Assembly: GCA_937873175.1 (NCBI GenBank)
Contig: CALMVT010000273.1
Location: 1-59,475, forward strand
DNA: 59,475 nt
Direction of reading: 5' to 3'
Source: an uncultured Acetobacteraceae bacterium
GTDB lineage: Bacteria > Pseudomonadota > Alphaproteobacteria > Acetobacterales > Acetobacteraceae
The translations under genes and the position numbers were made by a program. The notes under the pieces are model-generated. The model had not been told where the DNA came from, searched no databases, and worked only from the letters and a program-made list of their open reading frames with translations. Position 1 is the first letter of the stretch; each line of letters begins with the position of its first letter. Shown here piece after piece: positions 14,592-21,770 of this stretch.

Positions 14592-14945
14592 ATGAGCACA
14601 CCCGAACGGATCTGGCTGCTGCTGGGCGAAGGCGATGAGGGCAGCCATGCCTGGTGCAACACGCCCAACCCCACCGGCTCCGACGAGTTCACCTCGGTCG
14701 AGTACGTGCGGGCGGACACGCTTGTCCCCACGCTGGGCGGCGGCGCCCGGAGGATGTGGCACCACCGCAAGCGGGGTACGACCTACGAGGAGCTGGGCCG
14801 GGCCGAGCTGCAGGCGGCCGAGGATGTTGTGGAAGGCATGACACTCGTGGTCTACCGCGGCGAGGATGGCAAGCTGTGGGTCCGCCAGGAGGACGAGTTC
14901 GAGGACGGCCGCTTCGTGCCGGTGCCGCAGGAGCAGCCCGAATGA
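14592..14945 (+). CDS. DUF1653-like protein, 117 aa
   Basis: The second half (TYEELGRAELQAAEDVVEGM, TLVVYRGEDGKLWVRQEDEF, EDGRFVPV) resembles the DUF1653 fold, a small beta domain with Tyr-x-Gly and Trp-Val-Arg motifs. The N-terminal part (RIWLLLGEGDEGSHAWCNTP) is seen in phage accessory proteins. SD GGAGG before ATG 14592. Function unknown. Confidence 0.55.
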   Translation: MSTPERIWLLLGEGDEGSHAWCNTPNPTGSDEFTSVEYVRADTLVPTLGGGARRMWHHRKRGTTYEELGRAELQAAEDVVEGMTLVVYRGEDGKLWVRQEDEFEDGRFVPVPQEQPE

Positions 14946-15271
14946 GCCGCATGGAGGACGCCGAGCACCGCAGGCAGCTCGACAGGCTGGCCCGCGCGCT
15001 GATCGACCAGGGCCTGCTGATCGAGGCGGGCTTCGCGTCCCTGCGCGCGGTGGCGATGTCGCGCACGGCGCCGCCCGAACAGGTCATTCAGATGCGCCTC
15101 GCCTTCTTTGCCGGCGCTCAGCACCTGTTCGGCTCCCTGATGCAGGCGCTAGACCCGGACGCGGAGCCCACGGCCGACGACGAGCGGCGCATGTCCTGCA
15201 TTTCGGCCGAGCTTGATCGGTTCATCGAGGAGTTCCAGGCGCAGCACATGCCGACCAAGGGGAGCGCATGA
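14942..15271 (+). CDS. Hypothetical phage protein, 109 aa
   Basis: Helical protein with LIEAGFASLRAVAMSRTAPP, then QMRLAFFAGAQHLFGSLMQA and DDERRMSCISAELDRFI. I recognise this pattern from small uncharacterised proteins in many proteobacterial phages. ATG overlaps the preceding stop. Function unknown. Confidence 0.65.
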   Translation: MSRMEDAEHRRQLDRLARALIDQGLLIEAGFASLRAVAMSRTAPPEQVIQMRLAFFAGAQHLFGSLMQALDPDAEPTADDERRMSCISAELDRFIEEFQAQHMPTKGSA

Positions 15272-15309
15272 GCACGGGCCATCCCTGCGACCGTCGTGTT
15301 GCTTTCAGA

Positions 15310-15338
15310 TTGACCCCCGCCGCCTTTCCTCGAGAGTG
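15310..15338 (+). promoter_or_regulatory. Phage-family promoter for 15387
   Basis: TTGACC at 15310-15315, 17-nt spacer, AGAGTG at 15333-15338. A GGGG/CCCC hairpin (15345-15358) begins 6 nt after the -10, at the expected +1. Confidence 0.7.
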
Positions 15339-15367
15339 AGCCGCGGGGACTAATCCCCTTCAACCAT

Positions 15368-15381
15368 CGCCAAGGAGGGCG
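15368..15381 (+). promoter_or_regulatory. SD hairpin of 15387 gene
   Basis: Arms CGCC/GGCG around AAGGAG. ATG 15387 follows after 9 nt. Confidence 0.75.
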
Positions 15382-15386
15382 AACAG

Positions 15387-15734
15387 ATGACGACGAATAG
15401 CCACGGGCTGCTTGTGTGCTTCACCGGGCCTGCCTACGGGCCGTCCGGCGAGCCGATCCTGCGGGCGGACCTGAAAGCCGCGGCGCAGGCGCTCGGCATG
15501 GTGGTGCAGGACAACTTCTCCGTCGGCACCGACCTCCTGGTAGCGTCGCGCAGCGACACCGTGAAGGCCGCCAAAGCCGCGTCCAGGGGCATCAAGGTCC
15601 TGAGCTACCCGGCCTTCCTGTCGATGTTCAAAGTCGTCGTAAAGCCGGGAAAAAGCTCCCCTCGCTGCCCCTACGCGGACACGCACACCCACAGCGGCCC
15701 GCACCCGTCCCTGATCGGGGGGCCGGAGCTGTGA
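15387..15734 (+). CDS. Stand-alone BRCT-domain protein
   Basis: Residues about 7-80 form a BRCT domain like that at the end of bacterial DNA ligases: LLVCFTGPAYGPSGEPILRA, LKAAAQALGMVVQDNF, GTDLLVASRSDTVKAAKAAS, GIKVLSYPAFLSMF. BRCT domains bind phosphopeptides, DNA ends or partner proteins. A free one in a phage could bridge repair or replication complexes. The short His/Pro tail is probably disordered. Confidence 0.75.
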   Translation: MTTNSHGLLVCFTGPAYGPSGEPILRADLKAAAQALGMVVQDNFSVGTDLLVASRSDTVKAAKAASRGIKVLSYPAFLSMFKVVVKPGKSSPRCPYADTHTHSGPHPSLIGGPEL

Positions 15735-15964
15735 AGGCGCTGATCGAGGCGACGCCCTACGGCCGGTTCGTGCGCGTCTACCTGCGCGGTGGGCAGACCC
15801 TGATGGGCCACCTGCAAGGCTTGCTGCTGCTGAAAGGCGTGACCGGCGGGCAGCAGTGGGCGGTGCAGCTCTGGGAGCCCGCCGCCACCGGGCGCGGCGT
15901 CGTGCACCGGCACACCGCCTGGCTCAACGACATCGCCGGCTACGACAGCGGGAGCGAAGCGTGA
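15731..15964 (+). CDS. Small hypothetical protein, 77 aa
   Basis: GTG start overlapping the BRCT gene stop. Beta-rich sequence (GRFVRVYLRGGQTLMGHLQG, QQWAVQLWEP), perhaps a small barrel. No family recognised. Confidence 0.55.
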   Translation: MKALIEATPYGRFVRVYLRGGQTLMGHLQGLLLLKGVTGGQQWAVQLWEPAATGRGVVHRHTAWLNDIAGYDSGSEA

Positions 15965-16500
15965 TGCACATCGACAAGGAAGGGCGGGTGTTCCTGCCCT
16001 ACAAGCACCAGATCGGCGGCGTCCTGATCACGCCGGGCGTGGTGCGCGAGGACCAGCAGATCTTCAGCCATTGCAGCCTGCCGGAGGGCGTCTACCGGCA
16101 CTTCGACGTGGGCTGCCTGATCCGCATGGCGCGCACGGCGCCGCCGTTCACCTATGCCACCATCGCGGTGCGCCTGCTCGACGAGGACGCGGCGCGCATC
16201 GCGAGCTGTAGCGGCATCGAGCGACCGCACCTCGACCGGCTGAAGACGCACCGGCTGCAGGAGCCGGGCATCATGGTGCTGATGCCGGACGGCACCACCA
16301 TCCTGGTGGATGGCAACCACCGCTACGTGCGGCGCTGGCAGATGGGCCTCAAGACCATGAGCTTCGTGCGCTTCACGGAAGCCCAGGCGCGTCGCAGCCT
16401 GCTCGCGATACCGGACGAGCTTTCGGCGAGCCTGGTGCCGCAAACCTTGCACGCGGCCCCGGCCCTCCCCTTGACCCTCGCCGGTTCCCAGTCAGAATAA
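15964..16500 (+). CDS. ParB/Srx-like nuclease-domain protein
   Basis: 178 aa. The stretch IMVLMPDGTTILVDGNHRYV, then RRWQMGLKTMSFVRF, resembles the ParB N-terminal/sulfiredoxin-like fold, with the G-N-H-R-Y in place of the usual G-E-R-R. No HTH follows, so it is not a centromere-binding ParB. Phage proteins of this kind include DNases and modification enzymes. ATG overlaps the previous stop. Confidence 0.55.
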   Translation: MHIDKEGRVFLPYKHQIGGVLITPGVVREDQQIFSHCSLPEGVYRHFDVGCLIRMARTAPPFTYATIAVRLLDEDAARIASCSGIERPHLDRLKTHRLQEPGIMVLMPDGTTILVDGNHRYVRRWQMGLKTMSFVRFTEAQARRSLLAIPDELSASLVPQTLHAAPALPLTLAGSQSE

Positions 16501-16526
16501 TGAAGTAATTCAATGGTTTGCAAAAC

Positions 16527-18011
16527 ATGACGCCGCTGATCTGGACCTCGGGCGCCGAGCTGGGCGATACCCAAAAGGAGCTCGAGGCCAACCTCGCGAT
16601 CTGGCTGCGGAGCGCACTGCTCGACTACCCCTTCCAGCAGCGCGACACCTTCATCAAGAACGAGCAGCACAAGTGGCGGGCGGCGTCGGCGTTGCAGAAG
16701 GCGATCCGCCGGGGCCATGTGGAGACGGCCCTGCGCATGGCCAACGGGCTGCACGGGCTGGACTGGGAGTACGTGTGGCGGCGCATGGCGGTGATCGCTC
16801 TCGAGGACATCGGCGTGGCCGACATCCCGCTCGTGGCCGCCATCGTCTGGGTCTGCGGCAAGCCCGCCTGGCGCAACGCAAACGGCGGCTGCCTCAACTA
16901 CCTTTACCTGCTGGTGGAGCGCATGTGCTTGTCGGTCAAGGACCGCTCGGTGTGCGATCTCGTGTGCTGGGTGGATTGGGCGCCGGACCTGCAGACGGCC
17001 CGCGCGAACTGCTTCGGCCCCGACCCCGAGCACGAGGACTGGCGACGGGCGATGATGATCGACCCCGACGCCCTGCTCGCGCACCGCATGCTGGCCGGGT
17101 GGTCCATCGCCGGCACCAAGAAGTGCCGCGGCGAGAACGTGCCGGAGGGCCTGGACGGCTCGTTCCAGAAGTTCATGCAGATCTGGTCGAAGCAAGGCCC
17201 GGTGGAGCTGCCGCTCGCGGTGCAGATGATCTGCCAGCTCGGCGCCAACAAGACGGGCGACAGCATGCCGGTCGCCTACCCCTTCATCTACGAGATGGCG
17301 AAGAAGTCGTTCGACAACGGCCCCGACGTGGGCAGCAAGACCATGGGGATCGGCTGGGAGCCCGACGAGCTCGTGCAGCTGCCGATCATGGGCAACTACC
17401 CCAGCGAGGCGTTCGACCAGCACTGCCGGGAAGGCAAGAAGGCGATCCGCTACTGGAACAAGGCCTGCGCTCCCATCGCCGAGTTCCTCACCGACGAGTG
17501 CAAGCTGGCGCCCGACGACGTGGCCGGGCGCTTCACCGTGACCTCGATCCTTGTGTTCCGGGTGGAGGGCGCCCAGGTCGACAAGCGCCTAGTGTTCGAG
17601 GGCTCGAAGGACCTGTTCGACCTGGCCGAGCTGGCGCTGAACCAGAGCCAGGGCTGCCCGGGCGAGCTCAACGACTACGCCATGGACCTCGTGCGGCTGA
17701 ACATGCCGAGCCTGCACCACGCCCGCAAGGTCGTGCTCGACATGATCCCGCCGGGCGCCAAGCCCGAGCTGCCCAAGCAATGGTGGCTCGGCAAGCTGTC
17801 GAAGCAGCCGTCGCCTTCGCTCATTCTCCCGGACCTCGTGTCGCCGACCGAGGCCGCGGAGGAAGCGGCTCTCCTGCAATCAACTGCAACGCCTGCCGAG
17901 TATCAGCAGTCGATCAAGGCCAAGGCGGCACAGTACGTAAGCGAGCATTTGGACGCTGTGGCATTGCCAAAGAAAAAGCTTGTTGTGATCAAGAAGGGGA
18001 AAGGTTCTTGA
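16527..18011 (+). CDS. RarA/MgsA C-terminal-like protein, 494 aa
   Basis: Near residues 55-95 the sequence KWRAASALQKAIRRGHVETA, then DWEYVWRRMAVIALEDIGVA, matches the conserved C-terminal (post-AAA) region of RarA/MgsA clamp-loader-like ATPases (WRRLxxIAxEDIGLAD). No Walker motifs are visible, so only this region is shared. The remainder is helical and unrecognised; the tail is Lys-rich. A replication-fork or clamp-associated role is inferred. ATG 16527 has a poor SD; the stop lies before a leader with an SD hairpin. Confidence 0.6.
   Translation: MTPLIWTSGAELGDTQKELEANLAIWLRSALLDYPFQQRDTFIKNEQHKWRAASALQKAIRRGHVETALRMANGLHGLDWEYVWRRMAVIALEDIGVADIPLVAAIVWVCGKPAWRNANGGCLNYLYLLVERMCLSVKDRSVCDLVCWVDWAPDLQTARANCFGPDPEHEDWRRAMMIDPDALLAHRMLAGWSIAGTKKCRGENVPEGLDGSFQKFMQIWSKQGPVELPLAVQMICQLGANKTGDSMPVAYPFIYEMAKKSFDNGPDVGSKTMGIGWEPDELVQLPIMGNYPSEAFDQHCREGKKAIRYWNKACAPIAEFLTDECKLAPDDVAGRFTVTSILVFRVEGAQVDKRLVFEGSKDLFDLAELALNQSQGCPGELNDYAMDLVRLNMPSLHHARKVVLDMIPPGAKPELPKQWWLGKLSKQPSPSLILPDLVSPTEAAEEAALLQSTATPAEYQQSIKAKAAQYVSEHLDAVALPKKKLVVIKKGKGS
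17875..17888. repeat. TGCA palindrome, copy 6
   Basis: TGCA-ATCAAC-TGCA inside the coding region of the RarA/MgsA-like gene. Confidence 0.75.
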
Positions 18012-18046
18012 CGAGAGATTGACTTAGCTTAACATCCCAGACCGCA

Positions 18047-18062
18047 ATGCCAAGGAGGGTAT
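18047..18062 (+). promoter_or_regulatory. SD hairpin of 18066 gene
   Basis: Arms ATGCC/GGTAT around AAGGAG with one G-U pair. GTG 18066 follows after 8 nt. Confidence 0.65.
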
Positions 18063-18065
18063 GCA

Positions 18066-18305
18066 GTGTCTCAGCCGAACGGGCCTTTGCCCGAAGACCG
18101 ATATATGTACACGCTGCTGGTGACCGTCGACGACGAGGCGGCGCTGCAGCGCGCGGCCGAGGCCAAGGCCGCACTGGAAGGCTACGACCTCGCGCAATGG
18201 CGGGCCGACCGCAAGGGGCCGGGCACCGACCTGGCGCTCGTGCTCGACCCCGGCGCCGACCCCCCGGGCTGCCGGCTCGGCGACGCAAACGTGGAGGCGG
18301 TGTAA
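18066..18305 (+). CDS. Small hypothetical protein, 79 aa
   Basis: GTG start behind an SD hairpin. Sequence reads YTLLVTVDDEAALQRAAEAK, then LEGYDLAQWRADR, and a Pro/Gly-rich end, resembling a small ferredoxin-like alpha/beta fold. No family recognised. Confidence 0.6.
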   Translation: MSQPNGPLPEDRYMYTLLVTVDDEAALQRAAEAKAALEGYDLAQWRADRKGPGTDLALVLDPGADPPGCRLGDANVEAV

Positions 18306-18367
18306 TGGCGGTAAAGCTGCTAAGTAGGGTTGCCGGGGGTAGCCGGCGTTCAAGGAGGAGAGCAAGC

Positions 18368-18799
18368 GTGAAGTTGACCTGCGAGCCCCAGGACGGGGAT
18401 CTGCTCGTGCCCGCCGACGCGGCCGCCTTGGCCCGCAACTCGTCGCTGACCCGACGCATCGCCACCGTCGCTTACCCGTTCAAGTGCTGCGTGGTATGCG
18501 GGCTGCAGCTGGAAGCGGGGCTGCAGGCGGCGCACCTCGACCAGCGCCCGCTGAACAACGAACCCGACAACCTCGCCTGGATGTGCGTGACGCACCACAC
18601 CATGCTCGACCTTGGGCTGTATCCGGTGGAGGCGATCAAGATGATGCGCAACCATTGGCAGGTGACGGAGGGCGTGCCCGACAATTCGCTCCGCATGAAG
18701 AACGCGGGGCCCAAGTCGGCGGCGACGCGCCGGCGCAATCTGCAGGGAAGCAATCCGCAGGAAGACCTGCAAGGCTTCAACGCCCTTCCGCCCGTCTGA
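18368..18799 (+). CDS. HNH nuclease
   Basis: 143 aa. CCVVCGLQLEAGLQAAHLDQ, then NNEPDNLAWMCVTHHTMLDL, is an HNH (beta-beta-alpha-metal) nuclease core: a CxxC zinc knuckle, A-H-L-D, a central Asn and the final His-His. GTG 18368 with CAAGGAGG upstream is preferred. An earlier ATG at 18305 would add 21 Arg-rich codons of poor codon quality. Probably a selfish or host-DNA nicking enzyme. Confidence 0.7.
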   Translation: MKLTCEPQDGDLLVPADAAALARNSSLTRRIATVAYPFKCCVVCGLQLEAGLQAAHLDQRPLNNEPDNLAWMCVTHHTMLDLGLYPVEAIKMMRNHWQVTEGVPDNSLRMKNAGPKSAATRRRNLQGSNPQEDLQGFNALPPV

Positions 18800-18816
18800 C
18801 CTGGGGCGCTTCGCAT

Positions 18817-18845
18817 TTGAGCCCCGCCGGCTATCTGCGAGAGTG
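18817..18845 (+). promoter_or_regulatory. Phage-family promoter for 18882
   Basis: TTGAGC at 18817-18822, 17-nt spacer, AGAGTG at 18840-18845. GGGGC/GCCCC arms (18803-18807, 18821-18825) bracket the GCATTTG element. Confidence 0.65.
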
Positions 18846-18861
18846 ATCCGTGACAGCAACA

Positions 18862-18875
18862 CTCCAAGGAGGGAG
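18862..18875 (+). promoter_or_regulatory. SD hairpin of 18882 gene
   Basis: Arms CTCC/GGAG around AAGGAG. ATG 18882 follows after 10 nt. Confidence 0.7.
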
Positions 18876-18881
18876 AACCGC

Positions 18882-19196
18882 ATGCCCATGTCGATCGTGG
18901 TGAACACCGAGCTCGTGGACTGGCGGGTCGGCGACAAGGTGGTGGAGGACGCCCCCGAACGGCACTGGCCCGTGAAGCTCAGGATCAACTGCAAGGGGGC
19001 GTATAAAGGCACGCTGCACGCCGACATCACCCGCTCCGACGGCTCGGTGCTCGAGGTGGGCCTCGAACTCGAGGACGGCGTGCTGGCGATACGGGCCTGG
19101 ATCACGGACGCCCAAGGCGAATGGGTGGACGGGGGCGAGCCCGTCCTGAACGTCAAGATCAAGGCCGACAACACGGTCGAAAGCCTGGTCGAATGA
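18882..19196 (+). CDS. Hypothetical protein, 104 aa
   Basis: Beta-rich acidic protein: VVNTELVDWRVGDKVVEDAP, then KLRINCKGAYKGTLHADITR and VLEVGLELEDGVLAIRAWIT. Looks like a small beta sandwich. No family recognised. Coupled to the next gene by ATGA overlap. Confidence 0.6.
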   Translation: MPMSIVVNTELVDWRVGDKVVEDAPERHWPVKLRINCKGAYKGTLHADITRSDGSVLEVGLELEDGVLAIRAWITDAQGEWVDGGEPVLNVKIKADNTVESLVE

Positions 19197-19471
19197 CCGA
19201 GCAGGTTCCGATCCGCCGGGCGCCCGCCGTGTTCCTGTCGCCGCTCAAGGCGCAGAAGGGCCCGGCCAAGCGGGTGCGCAAGGTGTCCATGCGGATGATG
19301 ACGGTGGGCGAGACCGCGGTGATGACGCTGAGCTACCCCGACCTGGCCAGCGCCAAGGCCGCGCGCGCCGCCCTGATCGCCGCGGGCAACGTGCACGCCG
19401 TGCCATCCGCGAGCCTATGGCGAGCCATCTGCGAGGCATTCCAGGCCGTGTCTCTCAAGGTGCCCGAGTAG
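19193..19471 (+). CDS. Small hypothetical protein, 92 aa
   Basis: Basic N-terminus (LSPLKAQKGPAKRVRKVSMR), then a helical Ala-rich part (LASAKAARAALIAAGNVHAV). No family recognised. Its stop borders a 743-base stretch without a clear gene. Confidence 0.55.
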   Translation: MTEQVPIRRAPAVFLSPLKAQKGPAKRVRKVSMRMMTVGETAVMTLSYPDLASAKAARAALIAAGNVHAVPSASLWRAICEAFQAVSLKVPE

Positions 19472-19560
19472 CGTCCCCGACCGTCCGCGGGACCAATTCG
19501 AGGACAAAGCGCCACGCGGCGGGACACCGCTCGAAAACCCAACGAAATCGGCCAGTTTCG

Positions 19561-19574
19561 TGCAGTTAAGTGCA
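19561..19574. repeat. TGCA palindrome, copy 7
   Basis: TGCA-GTTAAG-TGCA in non-coding region 1. Confidence 0.8.
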
Positions 19575-19911
19575 AAGCATCGCAGGAGCCCAGACGGGGG
19601 GCCCCGCCGATGCTGGGTTTCCGCGTCCCGCACGCCGTTCATCGCCGCTGCACACGCGGGGAGAAGGCGTGCAAACCCCGCGCAAAACGCCGGGGGAAAA
19701 GGCTGGGAAAGGTCGCATCCCAGAGGATCACGCGCCGTCACTCGTCGACGGCATACGAGAGCAGGAAGCCAGAAGCACCGCAGCAGTTCAGCTGATCAGC
19801 AGAGGATGCGCAGGAGAGGCATCGCGCTGATCGCAGAGCTTCACGCCGCGCCAAGCGCCCTTTAGCACCGCCGAGCTTCGTGCGCCCGTCCGCCGGCGCC
19901 ATGGCCGCCCG

Positions 19912-19969
19912 GCTGCGAGCCGAGGGGCCGAAATTCCCGAGGCTTCGAGCCCGGAGCCGAGTGGCTCTG
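19912..19969 (+). repeat. 58-bp dispersed repeat, copy 1
   Basis: Shares CGAGGCTTCGAGCCCG and CCGAGTGGCTCT with 21713-21770 (where CTTCG is CTCCG), with a few substitutions. Each copy can fold a GGCT/AGCC mini-hairpin with a variable 3-nt loop. Confidence 0.6.
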
Positions 19970-20050
19970 CGCACAGGAAGATCCCGCGCGCCGGTTGCGC
20001 TTGCTGGAAGCCGTTCGTGCCCGTTGCCCGCGCCCGTGCCCGAGCCCGCC

Positions 20051-20076
20051 GACCGAGCAAGCTGACCGAGCAAGCT
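20051..20076 (+). repeat. Perfect 13-bp tandem repeat
   Basis: GACCGAGCAAGCT is repeated twice without a gap, 7 bp before the TGCA palindrome at 20083. Confidence 0.7.
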
Positions 20077-20082
20077 CGTGTT

Positions 20083-20096
20083 TGCAGCTGAGTGCA
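20083..20096. repeat. TGCA palindrome, copy 8
   Basis: TGCA-GCTGAG-TGCA upstream of the 20139 promoter. Confidence 0.75.
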
Positions 20097-20138
20097 CGGC
20101 ACGCAGAGCGTCATGTCCCCGGCGCAGTCGCAATTTGC

Positions 20139-20167
20139 TCCGACGGCGGAGGACTTCTGCGAGAGTG
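20139..20167 (+). promoter_or_regulatory. Phage-family promoter for 20215
   Basis: Weak -35 TCCGAC (20139-20144), 17-nt spacer, AGAGTG at 20162-20167. GGGG (20174-20177) begins 6 nt later and can pair with CCCC (20188-20191). Confidence 0.55.
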
Positions 20168-20193
20168 ACGGTGGGGGCCAAGGAAATCCCCAA

Positions 20194-20207
20194 GGCCAAG
20201 GAGGGCC
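20194..20207 (+). promoter_or_regulatory. SD hairpin of 20215 gene
   Basis: Arms GGCC/GGCC around AAGGAG. ATG 20215 follows after 11 nt. Confidence 0.7.
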
Positions 20208-20214
20208 GCAGGAA

Positions 20215-20370
20215 ATGGTGTATGTGCTCGGGCTTGAGTTGGTGACGGTGGGTGCCCTGGTGTCGGGCGCCGCCTTCTGGTGGGCGGGCGAGCGGCGGGA
20301 GCGGGCGCAACTCCGGGCGCTGGAGGCCCTGTGGTCCCGCCCGGTGGCGCCCAAGACGGTGGCGCTGTGA
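20215..20370 (+). CDS. Single-TM small protein, 51 aa
   Basis: MVYVLGLELVTVGALVSGAA followed by FWWAGERRERAQLRALEALW: one hydrophobic helix, then an Arg/Glu-rich cytoplasmic tail. The stop overlaps the next ATG (TGATG). Likely a membrane-associated early protein; function unknown. Confidence 0.6.
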   Translation: MVYVLGLELVTVGALVSGAAFWWAGERRERAQLRALEALWSRPVAPKTVAL

Positions 20371-20540
20371 TGGGCCGTGTGCTGCAGCGTCCGGTGGACG
20401 ACGACGAGGCGCCGCGGCTGCCGACGCGGCAGCAGGTGCTGGACGCGATCGAGGAGATGCCCGGCACGGACGCCGCCGAGCTGGCCGACGTGTTCAACTG
20501 CACGCAGGAAGAGATCTATGCGGCAATGTGTGGCGAGTAG
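20370..20540 (+). CDS. Small hypothetical protein, 56 aa
   Basis: Acidic helical peptide (RQQVLDAIEEMPGTDAAELA, then DVFNCTQEEIYAAMCGE) that resembles a small winged-helix fragment. Coupled to the preceding TM protein. A TGCA palindrome lies 4 bp after its stop. Confidence 0.55.
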   Translation: MGRVLQRPVDDDEAPRLPTRQQVLDAIEEMPGTDAAELADVFNCTQEEIYAAMCGE

Positions 20541-20544
20541 CCGC

Positions 20545-20558
20545 TGCAACCAATTGCA
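20545..20558. repeat. TGCA palindrome, copy 9
   Basis: TGCA-ACCAAT-TGCA, 20 bp upstream of the -35 at 20579. Confidence 0.8.
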
Positions 20559-20578
20559 CCGGCGGCGTCGCATTTGCC

Positions 20579-20607
20579 TGGACACCGCCGGGGCCTCAGA
20601 GAGAGTG
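20579..20607 (+). promoter_or_regulatory. Phage-family promoter for 20650
   Basis: TGGACA at 20579-20584, 17-nt spacer, AGAGTG at 20602-20607. Arms at 20561-20569 and 20581-20589 bracket GCATTTGCCTG. A GGGGAA/TTCCCC hairpin (20615-20629) starts 7 nt after the -10. Confidence 0.7.
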
Positions 20608-20633
20608 ACGACAGGGGGAACGGTTCCCCACCC

Positions 20634-20647
20634 GGCCAAGGAGGGCC
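20634..20647 (+). promoter_or_regulatory. SD hairpin of 20650 gene
   Basis: Arms GGCC/GGCC around AAGGAG. ATG 20650 follows immediately. Confidence 0.7.
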
Positions 20648-20649
20648 AG

Positions 20650-21198
20650 ATGATGACCAAGCACACCCACGAGACGACCGAGACCCCCGCAACCGAGCAT
20701 GAGGCGAAGACGACGATGATCAAGCTGCCGCGCAAGAAGAAGGCGTCGAAGCTGAAGGTGGGCACGATGAAGGCTTCCGAGTTCGTGGCCGGCAAGGAGC
20801 TGACGGTGCACGAGCCGGCGGCGGCGGCGGTAAGCGAAGCTGGTAGCGAGCACATCGCCGAGGAAACCCCGCCGGCGGAACAGGCCGCGCCCGAGATGTT
20901 CGCGGCCGACGGCAACGTGGCCCTGGCCACGGACCCGCTGCCGGCGCACGCCGAGGTGCAGGCGGACCCGCCGGCCGAGCTGGCCGTGCCCGCAGCGCCC
21001 AAGGGCAAGGCGCCGCCGACGGTGATGGTGACGCTGCCGTTCAAGGGGCAGTCGGTGGCGTTCATCGAGGTGGTGATCGGTGACAAGACGAGCTGGCTCG
21101 CGAAGTCGAGCCTGACCTCGTACGAGGTCGAGGACGACCAGGTGCTGGTGGAGCTGCCCCGCCCGCTGGCCCGCCGCCGCGGGCTGCTGGCAGCCTAA
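20650..21198 (+). CDS. Hypothetical protein, paralogue B of the shared C-terminal domain
   Basis: 182 aa. The first ~120 residues are Thr/Glu/Ala/Pro-rich and look disordered, with a Lys-rich KLPRKKKASKLK. The last ~60 (VMVTLPFKGQSVAFIEVVIG, TSWLAKSSLTSYEVEDD, ELPRPLARRRGLLAA) match the C-terminal domain of 6365-6787 and 23622-24116. All three genes have the full leader cassette, so the domain may serve a common early function. Unknown. Confidence 0.65.
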   Translation: MMTKHTHETTETPATEHEAKTTMIKLPRKKKASKLKVGTMKASEFVAGKELTVHEPAAAAVSEAGSEHIAEETPPAEQAAPEMFAADGNVALATDPLPAHAEVQADPPAELAVPAAPKGKAPPTVMVTLPFKGQSVAFIEVVIGDKTSWLAKSSLTSYEVEDDQVLVELPRPLARRRGLLAA

Positions 21199-21222
21199 TG
21201 GCGTAGGCGGAAGGCGTGGTCA

Positions 21223-21609
21223 TTGGCGAGCAAAATGTCGAGCAAATCGCCCGAGAAACAAGCCAAGGACCACGCCTGGAACGCAGCGAACCGAGGAAGG
21301 ATCGCCTGGCACACGCTGAAGAAACGAGCTGAAAAGCAAGGTGTGCCGTTCGCGTTCGCATGGCAGGAGCTGCAGGCGATGCTTGAAGCGGCGACGCACT
21401 GCCCGGCGCTCGGCATTCGCCTGAGCCACCAGCCCGGCATGGGCGGCGGAATGCACAGCCCGACGTTCGATCGGCGCAAGGCGGCGCTGGGCTACGTGCC
21501 CGGCAACGTCACCGTGATCAGCATGAAGGCGAACTACATCAAGAGCAGCGCCAGTGCCGACGAGATCCGTCGGGTGGCCGACTGGATGGACGCTACCGAT
21601 CGGGATTGA
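21223..21609 (+). CDS. Endonuclease-like protein, second GYVxGNV copy
   Basis: 128 aa. CPALGIRLSHQPGMGG, then SPTFDRRKAALGYVPGNVTV and ISMKANYIKSSAS, mirrors the protein at 4457-4981. In both, Cys-Pro-Ala-Leu precedes a DR-x-GYVxGNVxVIS block. It has no SD hairpin and sits between two cassettes, as expected for an inserted nuclease gene. TTG 21223 or ATG 21235 are possible starts. Confidence 0.6.
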   Translation: MASKMSSKSPEKQAKDHAWNAANRGRIAWHTLKKRAEKQGVPFAFAWQELQAMLEAATHCPALGIRLSHQPGMGGGMHSPTFDRRKAALGYVPGNVTVISMKANYIKSSASADEIRRVADWMDATDRD

Positions 21610-21636
21610 CGCTCGGCTGCCCGGCTTCGTCGCGTT

Positions 21637-21650
21637 TTCAGTTAGCTGCA
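21637..21650. repeat. TGCA palindrome, copy 10 (one mismatch)
   Basis: TTCA-GTTAGC-TGCA. Confidence 0.45.
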
Positions 21651-21691
21651 CGGCTAACGCCAAGGAGTCTTTGGGGCCATGGTGCCATGCT

Positions 21692-21705
21692 TGCAGTTAA
21701 CTGCA
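21692..21705. repeat. TGCA palindrome, copy 11 (perfect)
   Basis: TGCA-GTTAAC-TGCA, fully symmetric, 5 bp after CCATGGTGCC. Confidence 0.85.
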
Positions 21706-21712
21706 ATGCACC

Positions 21713-21770
21713 GCTGCGAGCGAGCCGGGCCGAAATCCTCGAGGCTCCGAGCCCGCGCCCGAGTGGCTCT
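21713..21770 (+). repeat. 58-bp dispersed repeat, copy 2
   Basis: Matches 19912-19969 with substitutions. It starts 7 bp after the palindrome at 21692. Confidence 0.6.

Larger units (their letters stand above)
19472..20214. other. Long non-coding region 1
   Basis: No convincing gene; short frames here have poor codon quality. It holds TGCA palindromes at 19561 and 20083, one copy of a 58-bp dispersed repeat (19912-19969), a perfect 13-bp tandem repeat (20051-20076) and, at its end, a phage-family promoter and SD hairpin. It could carry a structured RNA or a protein-binding array. Confidence 0.6.

Noticed and set aside
15268-15339. 23-codon frame overlapping the 15310 promoter, with a fair SD.
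   Set aside because: Too short, and it overlays a conserved promoter whose sequence explains the conservation.
19930-19950. TTCGAGCC resembling a tRNA T-loop.
   Set aside because: Flanking bases do not form a T stem, anticodon arm or acceptor stem; no tRNA could be assembled.
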